A stretch of 64,000 bases of DNA, taken from NCBI GenBank assembly GCA_002315745.1, contig DCID01000007.1:1-64000 (forward strand), given 5' to 3'. Numbering within the stretch: the first letter of the stretch is position 1; each line of letters begins with the position of its first letter. The position numbers and the translations under genes were made by a program. Under the pieces are notes generated by a model, which saw only the letters and a program-made list of their open reading frames with translations, did no database searches and was not told the DNA's origin. This stretch comes from Bacteroidales bacterium UBA1735. Lineage in GTDB: Bacteria > Bacteroidota > Bacteroidia > Bacteroidales > Paludibacteraceae. Below, piece after piece: positions 1 to 7,116 of the stretch.

Positions 1-469
1 CATCTGCGCTCTTAGGCAGGATACGTGAGATAAACTCCATCAGAAGCACAATAGGATACATGATCCATATCATGAGTTGGATAGAGCGAGCGGTGAAACC
101 CATTATATTCTTCCAGTAGGCAGTACCGCATGTTTTTGGGAAGATCTCGCCAAAGATAAGGATAAGTAAGGTCATAATAGCGCTTGCCAAGCCAAACCAT
201 ACGCTACCGAAGACCATAGTGGCTTGTTGACCAACACCTGCCGCACCGATAGTGTTAGCAATCGTGTTCAACGACAGAATAGCCGATAGAGGTCGTTCGG
301 GTGCGGTCTTAAATTGCTTCAGAAGTGCTGCCGCTTTATCACCTTCTTTCTCGCGAATAGTGATGTAAGTGAGTGTCGAGGATAAGAGAGATGACTCTAA
401 TATCGAGCACCAAAACGATACCAATATCGCGATAAATAAATACAATAATAATGGAATTATACCTGTCAT
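1..469 (-). CDS. CNNM/CorC-family membrane protein, N-terminal part (cut by window edge)
   Basis: The minus-strand frame opens at an ATG (469) and runs off the window after about 156 codons without a stop. The product is hydrophobic, with membrane segments near residues 5-25, 65-90, 95-115 and 130-150. It carries GEIFPKT, the signature of the CNNM (DUF21) membrane domain of the CorC/HlyC hemolysin-like family. Relatives join this domain to a CBS pair and a small C-terminal CorC domain and are implicated in Mg2+ or Co2+ transport; those parts would lie outside the window. It follows dsbD on the same strand after about 25 bases, so it is probably the last visible gene of the murA-dsbD unit. The family call is firm. 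The transported ion is unknown. Confidence 0.85.
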   Translation of the reverse strand, partial: MTGIIPLLLYLFIAILVSFWCSILESSLLSSTLTYITIREKEGDKAAALLKQFKTAPERPLSAILSLNTIANTIGAAGVGQQATMVFGSVWFGLASAIMTLLILIFGEIFPKTCGTAYWKNIMGFTARSIQLMIWIMYPIVLLMEFISRILPKSAD

Positions 470-472
470 ATA

Positions 473-500
473 TTTGATTTGTGATTTTTGATTTTTAATT
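473..500. repeat. 7-base-period tandem array between dsbD and the CNNM gene
   Basis: Four units in strict 7-base register: TTTGATT, TGTGATT, TTTGATT, TTTAATT. The array fills the gap between the two genes, and its last unit contains the stop codon of dsbD (TAA on the minus strand at 495-497). It belongs to the group of site-specific heptad arrays seen at nine other places in this window. Confidence 0.75.
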
Positions 501-2144
501 GGTTATTTGCAGCCACTCCAAGAACTCGTCCACATCCACATTAAATGCATAAGGTTCGGTAATAGGCCGACCCATGGCATCTAGTTGTATAAAATACGGC
601 TGTGCGTTGGAGCCATATATCTCACGCTGTATCTTGGAGTTGACCTCACCCACCGTTCCAGATTCCATACTCTTTATTCCTTCAGCGAAGCGGTCTATAC
701 TCTCCCGACTATCCACATAGAGTTCAATAACGACATAGTTTCGTAGTCTATCTTTCACGCGTGGATCGGAGAGTACGTATGCCTCCATCTTCCGGCAGTT
801 AACGCAACCATAACCGGTGAAGTCGAGTAAGATGGGTCTATTCTCTTGGCGGGCATAAGCGAGCCCCGTCTCGTAGTCGTGGAAGACCTCTTGTTCAGCA
901 ATAGGCATAGGCGGTGCAAAAGCAGCAATGGCTTTAACAGGTGCGCCCCATAATCCTGGTACTAAATACCCCGCAAATCCTAACGAAGCCAAAGCCACTA
1001 ACCAGTACCCTATACGTCTACCACCTGTCACCTGTAACCTGTAACCTTTTATCAATAGGTACACTCCCAATCCCGCGAAGCACCCTATCCACAAGGCGAT
1101 AAATAGCCAACGAGGGAGTATGCCCCATCCGTACGCCATGTCGGCGACACTGAGGAACTTGAACGATAGTGCCAATTCGATAAACGCCAACGTCACCTTG
1201 AACGCTTCCATCCAGTTGCCTGATTTCGGCATCGATTGTAACCATTGTGGGAAAAGGGCAAAAAGCGTAAAAGGTAACGCCAAAGCAATCGCAAACCCAA
1301 GCATACCGATGGTAGGTGCCAAGAGACTCTTGCCGGCTGCTTCGACCAACAAGGTGCCAATGATAGGTGCCGTACAAGAGAAAGAGACAATAACCAAGGT
1401 AAATGCCATGAGTAGGATACTGATCCAACCGCCTGTTGTTCGAGCCTTGGCATCCACACGCGTTGACCAACTATCGGGGAGTGTGATCTCAAATAGCCCA
1501 AAGAAAGAGAGGGCAAAGACGACGAGTAGTAGGAAGAAGAATATGTTCACCACTGCGTTCGTTGATATCTCATTGAGCGCAGAAGCGCCAAAGAGCACCG
1601 TTACTGCCAGTCCCAAACCGACATAGATCAAGATAATAGATAGCCCATACACCACCGCATCACGCACACCACCACCTTTCTTCAAGAAGAATGACACCGT
1701 CATAGGGATGATAGGCCACACACATGGGGTAAAGATGGCCAATAGTCCGCCCAATAGCCCCAATAAGAAAAGGGATAAAAGGGTTCTAAAAGTTCCAATA
1801 GTTGAAAGCGTTCCTGCCTTTTCAACCTGTAGAACTTCTTCAACTGGCACTTCTGGCAGGAAGTGCTCGGGCGCTGTGCACATCTTATCGTCACAGGCAT
1901 TAAAGCGGATAGGTTGTGCTTCCGCCATAGTGACGGAATAGGTGTCGGTAAACTCTTCGCCAATCATGCTATCACCAATGGAGATAAGAGTCATGTGCCA
2001 ACCCTTCTCGATGGTAGCCGTCACGCGGATAGAATCGCCGAGTGGCGTACTCGACCACTGCACAGGCGTCACCACCTGCGCACTTACCGTTAGGGCGATC
2101 AGCAAGGTTACTACTATGTTAAGAATCTTATTCAACTCGTTCAA
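495..2144 (-). CDS. dsbD: Thiol:disulfide interchange protein DsbD
   Basis: A 549-residue protein that passes electrons from cytoplasmic thioredoxin across the inner membrane to periplasmic disulfide substrates. Residues 1-22 form a signal peptide. Residues ~25-105 are the DsbD N-terminal domain. Residues ~120-400 form the eight-helix CcdA-like core with the two membrane cysteines in FTPCVWP and FSCTAP. Residues ~430-545 are a thioredoxin-like domain with the redox pair in GYGCVNCRK. Length and domain order are usual for Bacteroidota DsbD. Its start overlaps the end of murA by 17 bases, so the two are probably co-transcribed. One oddity: the linker between the membrane core and the last helix contains a heptad DNA array (1019-1046) translated as YRLQVTG. 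Confidence 0.95.
   Translation of the reverse strand: MNELNKILNIVVTLLIALTVSAQVVTPVQWSSTPLGDSIRVTATIEKGWHMTLISIGDSMIGEEFTDTYSVTMAEAQPIRFNACDDKMCTAPEHFLPEVPVEEVLQVEKAGTLSTIGTFRTLLSLFLLGLLGGLLAIFTPCVWPIIPMTVSFFLKKGGGVRDAVVYGLSIILIYVGLGLAVTVLFGASALNEISTNAVVNIFFFLLLVVFALSFFGLFEITLPDSWSTRVDAKARTTGGWISILLMAFTLVIVSFSCTAPIIGTLLVEAAGKSLLAPTIGMLGFAIALALPFTLFALFPQWLQSMPKSGNWMEAFKVTLAFIELALSFKFLSVADMAYGWGILPRWLFIALWIGCFAGLGVYLLIKGYRLQVTGGRRIGYWLVALASLGFAGYLVPGLWGAPVKAIAAFAPPMPIAEQEVFHDYETGLAYARQENRPILLDFTGYGCVNCRKMEAYVLSDPRVKDRLRNYVVIELYVDSRESIDRFAEGIKSMESGTVGEVNSKIQREIYGSNAQPYFIQLDAMGRPITEPYAFNVDVDEFLEWLQITN
1019..1046. repeat. 7-base-period array inside dsbD
   Basis: Four consecutive heptads on the plus strand: TACCACC, TGTCACC, TGTAACC, TGTAACC. 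On the coding (minus) strand this reads as repeats of GGTTACA and is translated in frame as YRLQVTGG. The same word occurs in the ispF gap (24165-24192) and, as CAGGTTA variants, inside pheT (55061-55088). It lies in a cytoplasmic or periplasmic loop where extra residues should be tolerated. Confidence 0.8.
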
Positions 2145-3438
2145 TATGTGCGCCTATGGCATTGAGTCGTCCTTCGATGTTCTCATATCCGCGATCGATC
2201 TGGTCAATATGGTCGATGGTCGATTTGCCTTCGGCAGACATCGCCGCAATGAGCATGGCTATACCGGCGCGGATATCGGGGCTAGTCATGTTATTATGAC
2301 GAAGTCGCATCTTGCGGTCATGACCGATGACCACAGCGCGGTGCGGGTCACAAAGGATGATCTGTGCACCCATGTCAATCAGTTTATCTACGAAGAAAAG
2401 ACGACTCTCGAACATCTTCTGATGGATGAGTACACTGCCTCGTGCCTGGGTGGCTACGACTAAGATAACGGAAAGTAAGTCAGGCGTTAATCCCGGCCAA
2501 GGAGCATCAGCGACTGTCAATATACTGCCGTCCAAGAAGGACTCTATCTCATAATGATCCTGTGCAGGGATATAGATGTCATCCCCTTTTTGAATAACTT
2601 GTATGCCTAAGCGACGGAATGATTCGGGGATGATACCTAGATCCTGATAGGACACGTTTTTAATCGTCAGTTCGGAGCCGGTGATAGCAGCCATACCGAT
2701 AAATGACCCCACCTCAATCATGTCGGGCAATAGCGTATGCTCCGTGCCGTGCAATTCGCTCACGCCTTCGATGGTCAACAGGTTACTCCCTACTCCGCTG
2801 ATGCGTGCCCCCATGCGGTTGAGCATCTTACATAATTGCTGGAGATAGGGCTCGCAAGCGGCATTGTAGATAGTGGTCGTCCCTTGGGCTAATACCGCTG
2901 CCATAACGATGTTCGCGGTACCGGTGACGCTGGCTTCGTCGAGCAACATGTAGGTACCTTGCAGTCCGTTCTTAGCGGTAAAAGTATAAGCAAGTTTAGT
3001 GCGATCATATTCAAACTTTGCCCCCAATGCCGCCATGCCTGCAAAGTGCGTATCTAAACGGCGACGGCCAATCTTATCACCTCCTGGTTTGGCATAAGTC
3101 ACTTCACCTAACCGACCCAGTAATGCACCGATGAGCATCACCGAACCGCGCAGTTTATTGCAGCGTTTAAGAAAATCGTCGCTATGCAGAAAATCCTCGT
3201 TCAGTTGTGCTGCCTCAAAGCGGTATGCACCTCGTTCCATTTCAGTCACTTGCACCCCGATAGCGCGCAGCAGGTCAATGAGGTTATTGACATCCAGTAT
3301 ATTAGGGATATTACGAATCACGACTGCCTCGCGGGTTAGCAACACAGCACACAGCACTTGCAGCGCCTCATTCTTTGCTCCACCCGGAGTAATACTTCCA
3401 TGGAGTTGATGCCCTCCTTCTACTATAAACTTCGCCAT
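2128..3438 (-). CDS. murA: UDP-N-acetylglucosamine 1-carboxyvinyltransferase MurA
   Basis: This enzyme transfers enolpyruvate from PEP to UDP-GlcNAc, the first committed step of peptidoglycan synthesis in the cytoplasm. The 436 residues match the family length. K22-N23 in GGAKNEA and the loop PGGDKIGRRRLDTH are clear. The catalytic loop has Asp (D121) where E. coli has Cys115, the residue alkylated by fosfomycin; from knowledge of Asp-type MurA enzymes, this should remain active and be insensitive to the drug. The promoter lies at 3463-3494. It is the first gene of a minus-strand unit with dsbD and a CNNM gene. Confidence 0.97.
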   Translation of the reverse strand: MAKFIVEGGHQLHGSITPGGAKNEALQVLCAVLLTREAVVIRNIPNILDVNNLIDLLRAIGVQVTEMERGAYRFEAAQLNEDFLHSDDFLKRCNKLRGSVMLIGALLGRLGEVTYAKPGGDKIGRRRLDTHFAGMAALGAKFEYDRTKLAYTFTAKNGLQGTYMLLDEASVTGTANIVMAAVLAQGTTTIYNAACEPYLQQLCKMLNRMGARISGVGSNLLTIEGVSELHGTEHTLLPDMIEVGSFIGMAAITGSELTIKNVSYQDLGIIPESFRRLGIQVIQKGDDIYIPAQDHYEIESFLDGSILTVADAPWPGLTPDLLSVILVVATQARGSVLIHQKMFESRLFFVDKLIDMGAQIILCDPHRAVVIGHDRKMRLRHNNMTSPDIRAGIAMLIAAMSAEGKSTIDHIDQIDRGYENIEGRLNAIGAHIERVE

Positions 3439-3462
3439 TAGATATATCTTCTATTTTCGCCG

Positions 3463-3494
3463 CAAAATTACTACTTTTTTTTGACATATGCAAA
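3463..3494 (-). promoter_or_regulatory. Bacteroidota-type promoter for murA
   Basis: On the minus strand a TTTG (-33 box, 3494-3491) is followed after exactly 20 bases by TAATTTTG (-7 box, 3470-3463). This matches the Bacteroides consensus TTTG / TAnnTTTG. The murA start codon is 24 bases further on. Confidence 0.85.
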
Positions 3495-3559
3495 AAATCT
3501 TCCAAAAATGTGCGAAAAATTTGCAAATCCCCCAAAAATACTGATAATCAGCGATACTA

Positions 3560-3600
3560 CCTTAGTGATTCCTTAGTGATTCGTTAGTGATACCTTAGTC
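3560..3600. repeat. 11-base-period tandem array
   Basis: Units begin at 3560, 3571, 3582 and 3593, with consensus CCTTAGTGATT. The array lies in the 381-base gap between murA and the Bor-like gene. No coding sequence or RNA was recognised here. Confidence 0.8.
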
Positions 3601-3654
3601 CGTCTCGGCACATGCAAGGGCTTTGCAGATGCTTTCTCTAGAACAGCGTAGCGG

Positions 3655-3725
3655 TCTAGAAAATCTAGAATGTCTAGGCTTAGGATAAGTAGGATAACTA
3701 GGATAACTAGGATAACTAGGATTTC
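3655..3725. repeat. 9-base-period tandem array (TCTAGAATG to TAGGATAAC)
   Basis: Eight units in near-perfect 9-base register. Three begin TCTAG and five are TAGGATAAC-like, three of these identical. The word drifts along the array while the period holds, except for one 8-base unit. It is in the gap between murA and the Bor-like gene, where nothing else is visible. Confidence 0.8.
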
Positions 3726-3819
3726 TATGATTCAAAATGTCCATCAAACATCCGCGAGCCAAGGAATGCAAAGAAGGATAGATTGCTCTACCCTTCTGTT
3801 GCAATAATTCACTTTAAAC

Positions 3820-4293
3820 TTACTTAGAGAGATCCTTTGCCTTAGCTTTTTTGATGCTGCCATCCTCCATCTTAACAGTGTAAGCATCTTCGTCTAAGTA
3901 TGAATCAATAGTGACTTTCAGGTATTTACCACCTTTCTTGTATGTTACCACTTCACCAATGTCGAATATTTTACCATTGGCGCTGTCGACGCGTTTAGCA
4001 CGTACTTCCACCGTCTGCATGCCAAATATACCACCGGTCAAGCCACTCACTAATAGATCCACAAATTTGAACTTTGTTTTCACTAAGCAGGGCTCATTGG
4101 TAGGAGTAGCTACTGTAGTGCGTCCCACAGGCAGTAAACCCCAGAACAGGTAGCACTGTTTGGCTTTACCATACTGGTAACTCACGCCCTTCGTCTGGTT
4201 GTAACCATTGACACTTGTTTTAGTCACATGACAAGACGTCATCGTCAATGCTCCAATGAGCAATAACACTAAAAATTGTACTTTTTTCATCAT
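3820..4293 (-). CDS. Bor/Iss-like lipoprotein
   Basis: About 157 residues beginning MMKKVQF. The start (4293 or 4290) is chosen because the signal peptide and lipobox MTSC begin there. The mature part has the order seen in Bor-type lipoproteins: a YxFWGLLPVG stretch, then a hydrophobic VDLLVSGLTGGIFG segment and TVEV. The C-terminal 50 residues (KGGKYLKVTIDSYLDED) are Lys/Asp rich and not clearly part of Bor. It is probably anchored in the outer membrane. Bor proteins of phages and plasmids are linked to serum resistance, but that role cannot be carried over here. No convincing promoter was found. It lies downstream of the terminator at 4390-4424, so it is likely a separate transcript. Confidence 0.55.
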   Translation of the reverse strand: MMKKVQFLVLLLIGALTMTSCHVTKTSVNGYNQTKGVSYQYGKAKQCYLFWGLLPVGRTTVATPTNEPCLVKTKFKFVDLLVSGLTGGIFGMQTVEVRAKRVDSANGKIFDIGEVVTYKKGGKYLKVTIDSYLDEDAYTVKMEDGSIKKAKAKDLSK

Positions 4294-4389
4294 ATAATTG
4301 TTTTGATAAGTGCCTACTCTATTCTGGATTTTCGGCTTTCTCCATTTGTATAACAATATACATATTTGCATTTTACTTTAATATAAACA

Positions 4390-4424
4390 CAAAAAAACGC
4401 GGATCTCTACTCTTGCTTATCCGC
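4390..4424 (-). terminator. Intrinsic terminator, minus strand
   Basis: On the minus strand GCGGAT (complement of 4419-4424) pairs with ATCCGC (complement of 4399-4404) around a 14-base loop, followed by G and seven T. It ends the transcript that runs from the toxin-antitoxin module at 5284-4809 through the structured region below it. Confidence 0.7.
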
Positions 4425-4806
4425 TCTTTGAGGTCCTAGGAAAAACCCACGTAGTCGAATAAGCAGTCCGAAATCCACGCCGTGTATATTTAACCTACAT
4501 CCACACAACACATAGTATTGTATGTATTCGTAGGTGTAAGAATACACCCGCGGACATCTACCACTTACTTGTTTCGAACTACGGATTTGAAGTTTCCTAG
4601 GTTTCAAAGAGTCGATAACAAGCGTTAGTAAACGCCTTAAATTATGTCCCGAAATCTCGTTGAGGCGAGGGTTGATTGAGGGACGCTTCCCTCCCACTCT
4701 CCCTACGTGGATTCCGTTGTCCCGCTGTTTAACGTCTGTCGGCGACGCTCGCTTTTATGTCGTGCAGGACTTTCACCTGCTGTCGCAACCACTTTTGCGA
4801 CTTATT
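4425..4806 (-). ncRNA. Candidate structured RNA / 3' element downstream of toxin-antitoxin module 1
   Basis: No convincing protein is encoded in these 380 bases. Many complementary segments lie in order. On the plus strand they are: CTCTTTG...CCTAGG (4424-4440) against CCTAGG...CAAAGAG (4596-4611), a 13-pair long-range helix with an internal loop; GGTGTA-AGAA-TACACC; GCGTT-AGTA-AACGC (4622-4635); a GAGGG/CCCTC hairpin near 4678-4692; CGTC/GACG near 4733; GCAGG-N7-CCTGC (4763-4780); and GTCGCAA/TTGCGAC (4783-4802). The minus strand ends in an intrinsic terminator at 4390. Parts recur at 5369-5460. The minus-strand loop GGTGAAAGTCC resembles words in group II intron domain I, but I could not find a domain V, so the RNA class is unknown. 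Confidence 0.45.
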
Positions 4807-4808
4807 TA

Positions 4809-5147
4809 TTATTCTTTACCTACTACATCCTCTGGATTGTAGTTGAGGAAACTATGACAAGCATCATGTATCGCAACAACTTCTGATCCATCGAATAACA
4901 CTTCTATCGTATACGCAAAATGAAAATCTTCACAAATATACTCCCTATAGCCCTTGGTTATCCAATCTATACGATATCTTGATTGCGGATAGATATAAGG
5001 GAAATTTCCTAAAGTTTCAAGAGAATCATATAGTCTCTTTTTCTTTTTACGTACTGTTTCTTCATCTAATGTCACATGGCATAGCAGACTCTTCTCGTAA
5101 AAATCTGCTATTACCCAATGGACTCGATTCTCAATGATTACCTGCAT
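4809..5147 (-). CDS. RelE/ParE-superfamily toxin
   Basis: 112 residues with the RelE/ParE pattern: an N-terminal helix rich in Lys (VRKKKKRLYDSLETLG), then basic beta strands YRIDWITKGYREYI and an AYTIEV / VVAIHDACHS end typical of plasmid-stabilisation toxins. Members of this fold cleave ribosome-bound mRNA or poison gyrase; the target here cannot be told from sequence. Its ATG lies inside the end of a 48-codon upstream gene (overlap of 10 bases), the usual antitoxin-toxin coupling. The structured element 4425-4806 begins three bases after its stop. Confidence 0.75.
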   Translation of the reverse strand: MQVIIENRVHWVIADFYEKSLLCHVTLDEETVRKKKKRLYDSLETLGNFPYIYPQSRYRIDWITKGYREYICEDFHFAYTIEVLFDGSEVVAIHDACHSFLNYNPEDVVGKE

Positions 5148-5284
5148 GATACTTCAGGATGAAAATGATGTTGAATCAATGCATCAACACGCGCACTTGA
5201 CTGCTCAAGTGTCATGTAATTGTTCTCAAATTCATCCTTTGAGATGGTAGGAGTCCAAGACTGTTTTAAAACTGCATCACCCAT
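5138..5284 (-). CDS. Small antitoxin-like protein (48 aa)
   Basis: A short reading frame starting MGDAVLKQSW and ending HPEVSCR, located between a clear promoter (5312-5343) and the RelE/ParE-like toxin. The toxin start codon lies within its last codons. Position, size and overlap suggest the cognate antitoxin. The sequence is acidic in the middle (KDEFENNY) and has no recognisable DNA-binding domain, so the protein may only neutralise. The alternative is a leader peptide. Assigned by context, not by homology. Confidence 0.6.
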   Translation of the reverse strand: MGDAVLKQSWTPTISKDEFENNYMTLEQSSARVDALIQHHFHPEVSCR

Positions 5285-5311
5285 AATGCTTATTGTTTTA
5301 ATTTTACGCCG

Positions 5312-5343
5312 CAAAAGTACAACTTATTTTTGATATATGCAAA
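5312..5343 (-). promoter_or_regulatory. Promoter of toxin-antitoxin module 1
   Basis: Minus strand: TTTG (5343-5340), 20 bases, TACTTTTG (5319-5312), then the antitoxin ATG at 5284. The stretch around it (about 5307-5352) is almost identical to the promoter of module 2 (about 6063-6109), including bases upstream of the -33 box. Confidence 0.85.
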
Positions 5344-5368
5344 CTTTGCGACTATTTTTCTCATTTTT

Positions 5369-5460
5369 TCGATAACAAGCGTTATTAAACGCCATTAATT
5401 ATGTCCCGCTGTGCACGTCTGTCGGCGACGCTCGCTTTTTTAGTTGTGCGAGGAAACTAT
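5369..5460 (-). repeat. Second, shortened copy of the structured element, downstream of toxin module 2
   Basis: 5369-5408 matches 4612-4651 at 37 of 40 bases, and 5402-5454 matches 4718-4769 with small gaps. The 67 bases between those two blocks in the first copy are missing. The first copy has TGTCCCG at both ends of the missing piece (4645-4651 and 4718-4724), while this copy has it once, as expected for deletion between direct repeats. The GCGTT/AACGC and CGTC/GACG hairpins are kept. It starts three bases after the toxin stop codon at 5464. Confidence 0.75.
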
Positions 5461-5463
5461 CTA

Positions 5464-5787
5464 TCATTTCAGCAGACTTTGTATATACGCATCGGTCACG
5501 CTTTCTATCTCACTCTTGTCGTAAATGGTGAGAAGCGTAATCAGTATATCATCTGCTTGCATTTGCACATTGAACGTAATGACCCTTGCGCCTCCTGATT
5601 TGCCTTTGCCTTTGGACGCAATAGCCATCCTCACTTTCCTAACACCTTGACCTAAATCGTCACCTTGCTGAGGATTTCTCTGCAAGGATTCTTTGAACAG
5701 GCGAAAATCTTCAGGTAATGAACGATACTTTTTTGCTAAATGGCGGAATTGTTTTTTGAACTCCTCTCCCAATACAACCGTAATCAT
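5464..5787 (-). CDS. RelE/HigB-like toxin
   Basis: 107 residues. N-terminal helices (EFKKQFRHLAKKYRSLPEDF) are followed by the beta-sheet core GVRKVRMAIASKGKGKSGG and ITLLTIYDKSEIESV, which is typical of RelE/HigB-type mRNA interferases. The basic GKGKSGGARV loop is in the expected active-site region. Its ATG overlaps the antitoxin stop in an ATGA junction (5784-5787), so the two are translationally coupled. The structured repeat follows at once. Target and activity are inferred from family only. Confidence 0.8.
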   Translation of the reverse strand: MITVVLGEEFKKQFRHLAKKYRSLPEDFRLFKESLQRNPQQGDDLGQGVRKVRMAIASKGKGKSGGARVITFNVQMQADDILITLLTIYDKSEIESVTDAYIQSLLK

Positions 5788-6041
5788 AGCCCTTCTTTTT
5801 GCAACTCAAGCAGAAAATCATCCGCCGTCTGTAATTGCTTACCAGTTTTCATTGCCTGTTTTACCTCCGTCATAGCACGATTCAAACTGTCTCTTACGTA
5901 TTTTTCCTCTTTCAGCCGTTGTTTTTCTGCCATCTCATTCTTGTTTGATTCAATGAGATGAGCAGCCAGCCATTGACGGTTGCTGATAGTAAGCGTTCCT
6001 GTTAAGTAAGCTAACAAATTTTGTAAAGCAATTGCACTCAT
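5784..6041 (-). CDS. Antitoxin of the RelE/HigB-like module
   Basis: 85 residues starting MSAIALQNLLAYL. A longer frame opens at 6071, but that codon lies inside the -7 box, so the start at 6041 is the plausible one. The sequence TGTLTISNRQWLAAHL resembles the N-terminal part of small Bacteroidota antitoxins paired with RelE-type toxins. The second half is a charged helix (EMAEKQRLKEEKYVRDSL) expected to wrap the toxin. The operon is promoter, antitoxin, toxin, and probably self-repressed, though no operator palindrome was identified. Confidence 0.7.
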   Translation of the reverse strand: MSAIALQNLLAYLTGTLTISNRQWLAAHLIESNKNEMAEKQRLKEEKYVRDSLNRAMTEVKQAMKTGKQLQTADDFLLELQKEGL

Positions 6042-6068
6042 ATTCCTACTATTTTCTAATTCACGCCG

Positions 6069-6100
6069 CAAAAGTACAACATTTTTTTGATATATGCAAA
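6069..6100 (-). promoter_or_regulatory. Promoter of toxin-antitoxin module 2
   Basis: Minus strand: TTTG (6100-6097), 20 bases, TACTTTTG (6076-6069). Nearly identical to the module 1 promoter. It decides the antitoxin start, because an ATG at 6071 would lie in the -7 box. Confidence 0.85.
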
Positions 6101-6126
6101 CTTTGCGACCATTTTTTCTTTTTTTG

Positions 6127-7116
6127 TTATGCTATATAGTTCACCTCGGGGGAGATGGAGATAGCAAATTGTGCCTGCACAGCGTCACAGATGGCTTGTG
6201 CGAGGCGGATGATGTCGTCGGGTTGGGCGTGACCTGTCGCATTAACGAGAACTAAGGGCTGTTTGTCATAGACAGCCGCACCACCGAGGGTCTTACCTTT
6301 CCAACCAGTCTGCTCAATGAGCCATGCGGCAGGTACTTTAACACCATTCGCTACCTCATAATGCGGCATATCGGGGTATCGGGCTGCCAAACATTGGTAC
6401 TGTTCAACAGGAATGACTGGGTTCTTAAAGAACGATCCAGCCGAACCTAACTCGCTCACTTCGGGTAGTTTAGTACGGCGGATAGCAATGACGCGTTCGC
6501 GTACTTCGGCTGCTGTCCGTGCACCTTCTAAACCTTTATATTCGAGACAAAGTGCACCATGTTTATATAAGCGATAGGTGACGGCTACAATAACATATTG
6601 TCCTTGTAGTTCGTTCTTGAAGATAGAGTCTCGGTAACCAAAACGGCACTCCTCGTTGGTGAAGATGCGTTCTTCACCTGTAGCGATAGAGACGGCTTTG
6701 ACGGAGACGATGACATCTTTCGCTTCCACCCCATAGGCACCCACATTCTGCACCGCAGATGCACCAACAGTACCGGGAATATAACTGAGGTTCTCCAGTC
6801 CCGACATGCCCATGTCCGTCACCTGGTCGATGAGTTCGTCGAGCACCAATCCACCATCGGCTTCGATATAGACCTCGTCTCCATTCTCGCCCAAAGCGCG
6901 TGCCCGTACCATCTGCGAACGCAGGACAACGCCATCGAAGTCACCGGTAAAGAGCAGGTTACTACCCTGCCCGATGCAGAGGATACGTTCGCCACGATAC
7001 TGGGCTAACAACCTCCGCAGTTCGTCCACCGACTCATACTCGGCATACACCTTGGCGCACACATCCATTCGGAAGGTATTGTACGGCAGTAATGATATGT
7101 TCTCTTTAATTTTCAA
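6127..7116 (-). CDS. murB: UDP-N-acetylenolpyruvoylglucosamine reductase MurB
   Basis: An FAD enzyme that reduces UDP-GlcNAc-enolpyruvate with NADPH to UDP-MurNAc, directly after the MurA step. The 329 residues are usual for the family. The FAD-binding stretch GQGSNLLF is at 49-56, R162 is in YRDS, the catalytic serine S228 is in AGSFFKNP and E324 is in SPEVNYI. The first codon that fits the conserved N terminus (ENISLLPYNTF) is TTG at 7116; no ATG is available before residue 17. This TTG lies inside an AT-rich tandem array (7111-7140), which also carries the nadE stop. It is downstream of nadE on the same strand and likely shares its promoter. Confidence 0.95.
   Translation of the reverse strand: MKIKENISLLPYNTFRMDVCAKVYAEYESVDELRRLLAQYRGERILCIGQGSNLLFTGDFDGVVLRSQMVRARALGENGDEVYIEADGGLVLDELIDQVTDMGMSGLENLSYIPGTVGASAVQNVGAYGVEAKDVIVSVKAVSIATGEERIFTNEECRFGYRDSIFKNELQGQYVIVAVTYRLYKHGALCLEYKGLEGARTAAEVRERVIAIRRTKLPEVSELGSAGSFFKNPVIPVEQYQCLAARYPDMPHYEVANGVKVPAAWLIEQTGWKGKTLGGAAVYDKQPLVLVNATGHAQPDDIIRLAQAICDAVQAQFAISISPEVNYIA

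Noticed and set aside
3655..3725. CRISPR-like array
   Set aside because: The units are 9 bases with no spacers and there are no cas genes. It is a simple tandem array.
4407..4697. 96-codon open frame on the minus strand in the structured region
   Set aside because: Composition is atypical, it has no family resemblance, and it runs across the hairpins and the long-range helix. A structured RNA explains the sequence better.
4763..4780. Group II intron, suggested by the minus-strand loop GGTGAAAGTCC
   Set aside because: No 5' GUGYG, no domain V (AGC triad with GAAA loop) and no reverse transcriptase were found nearby. Kept only as a possibility in the entry for the structured element.
4612..5460. 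Integron attC sites after each toxin gene
   Set aside because: The expected outer core sites (GTTRRRY and its complement) are not clearly present and there is no integrase in the window. Cassette-like arrangement is noted, but the class is not assigned.
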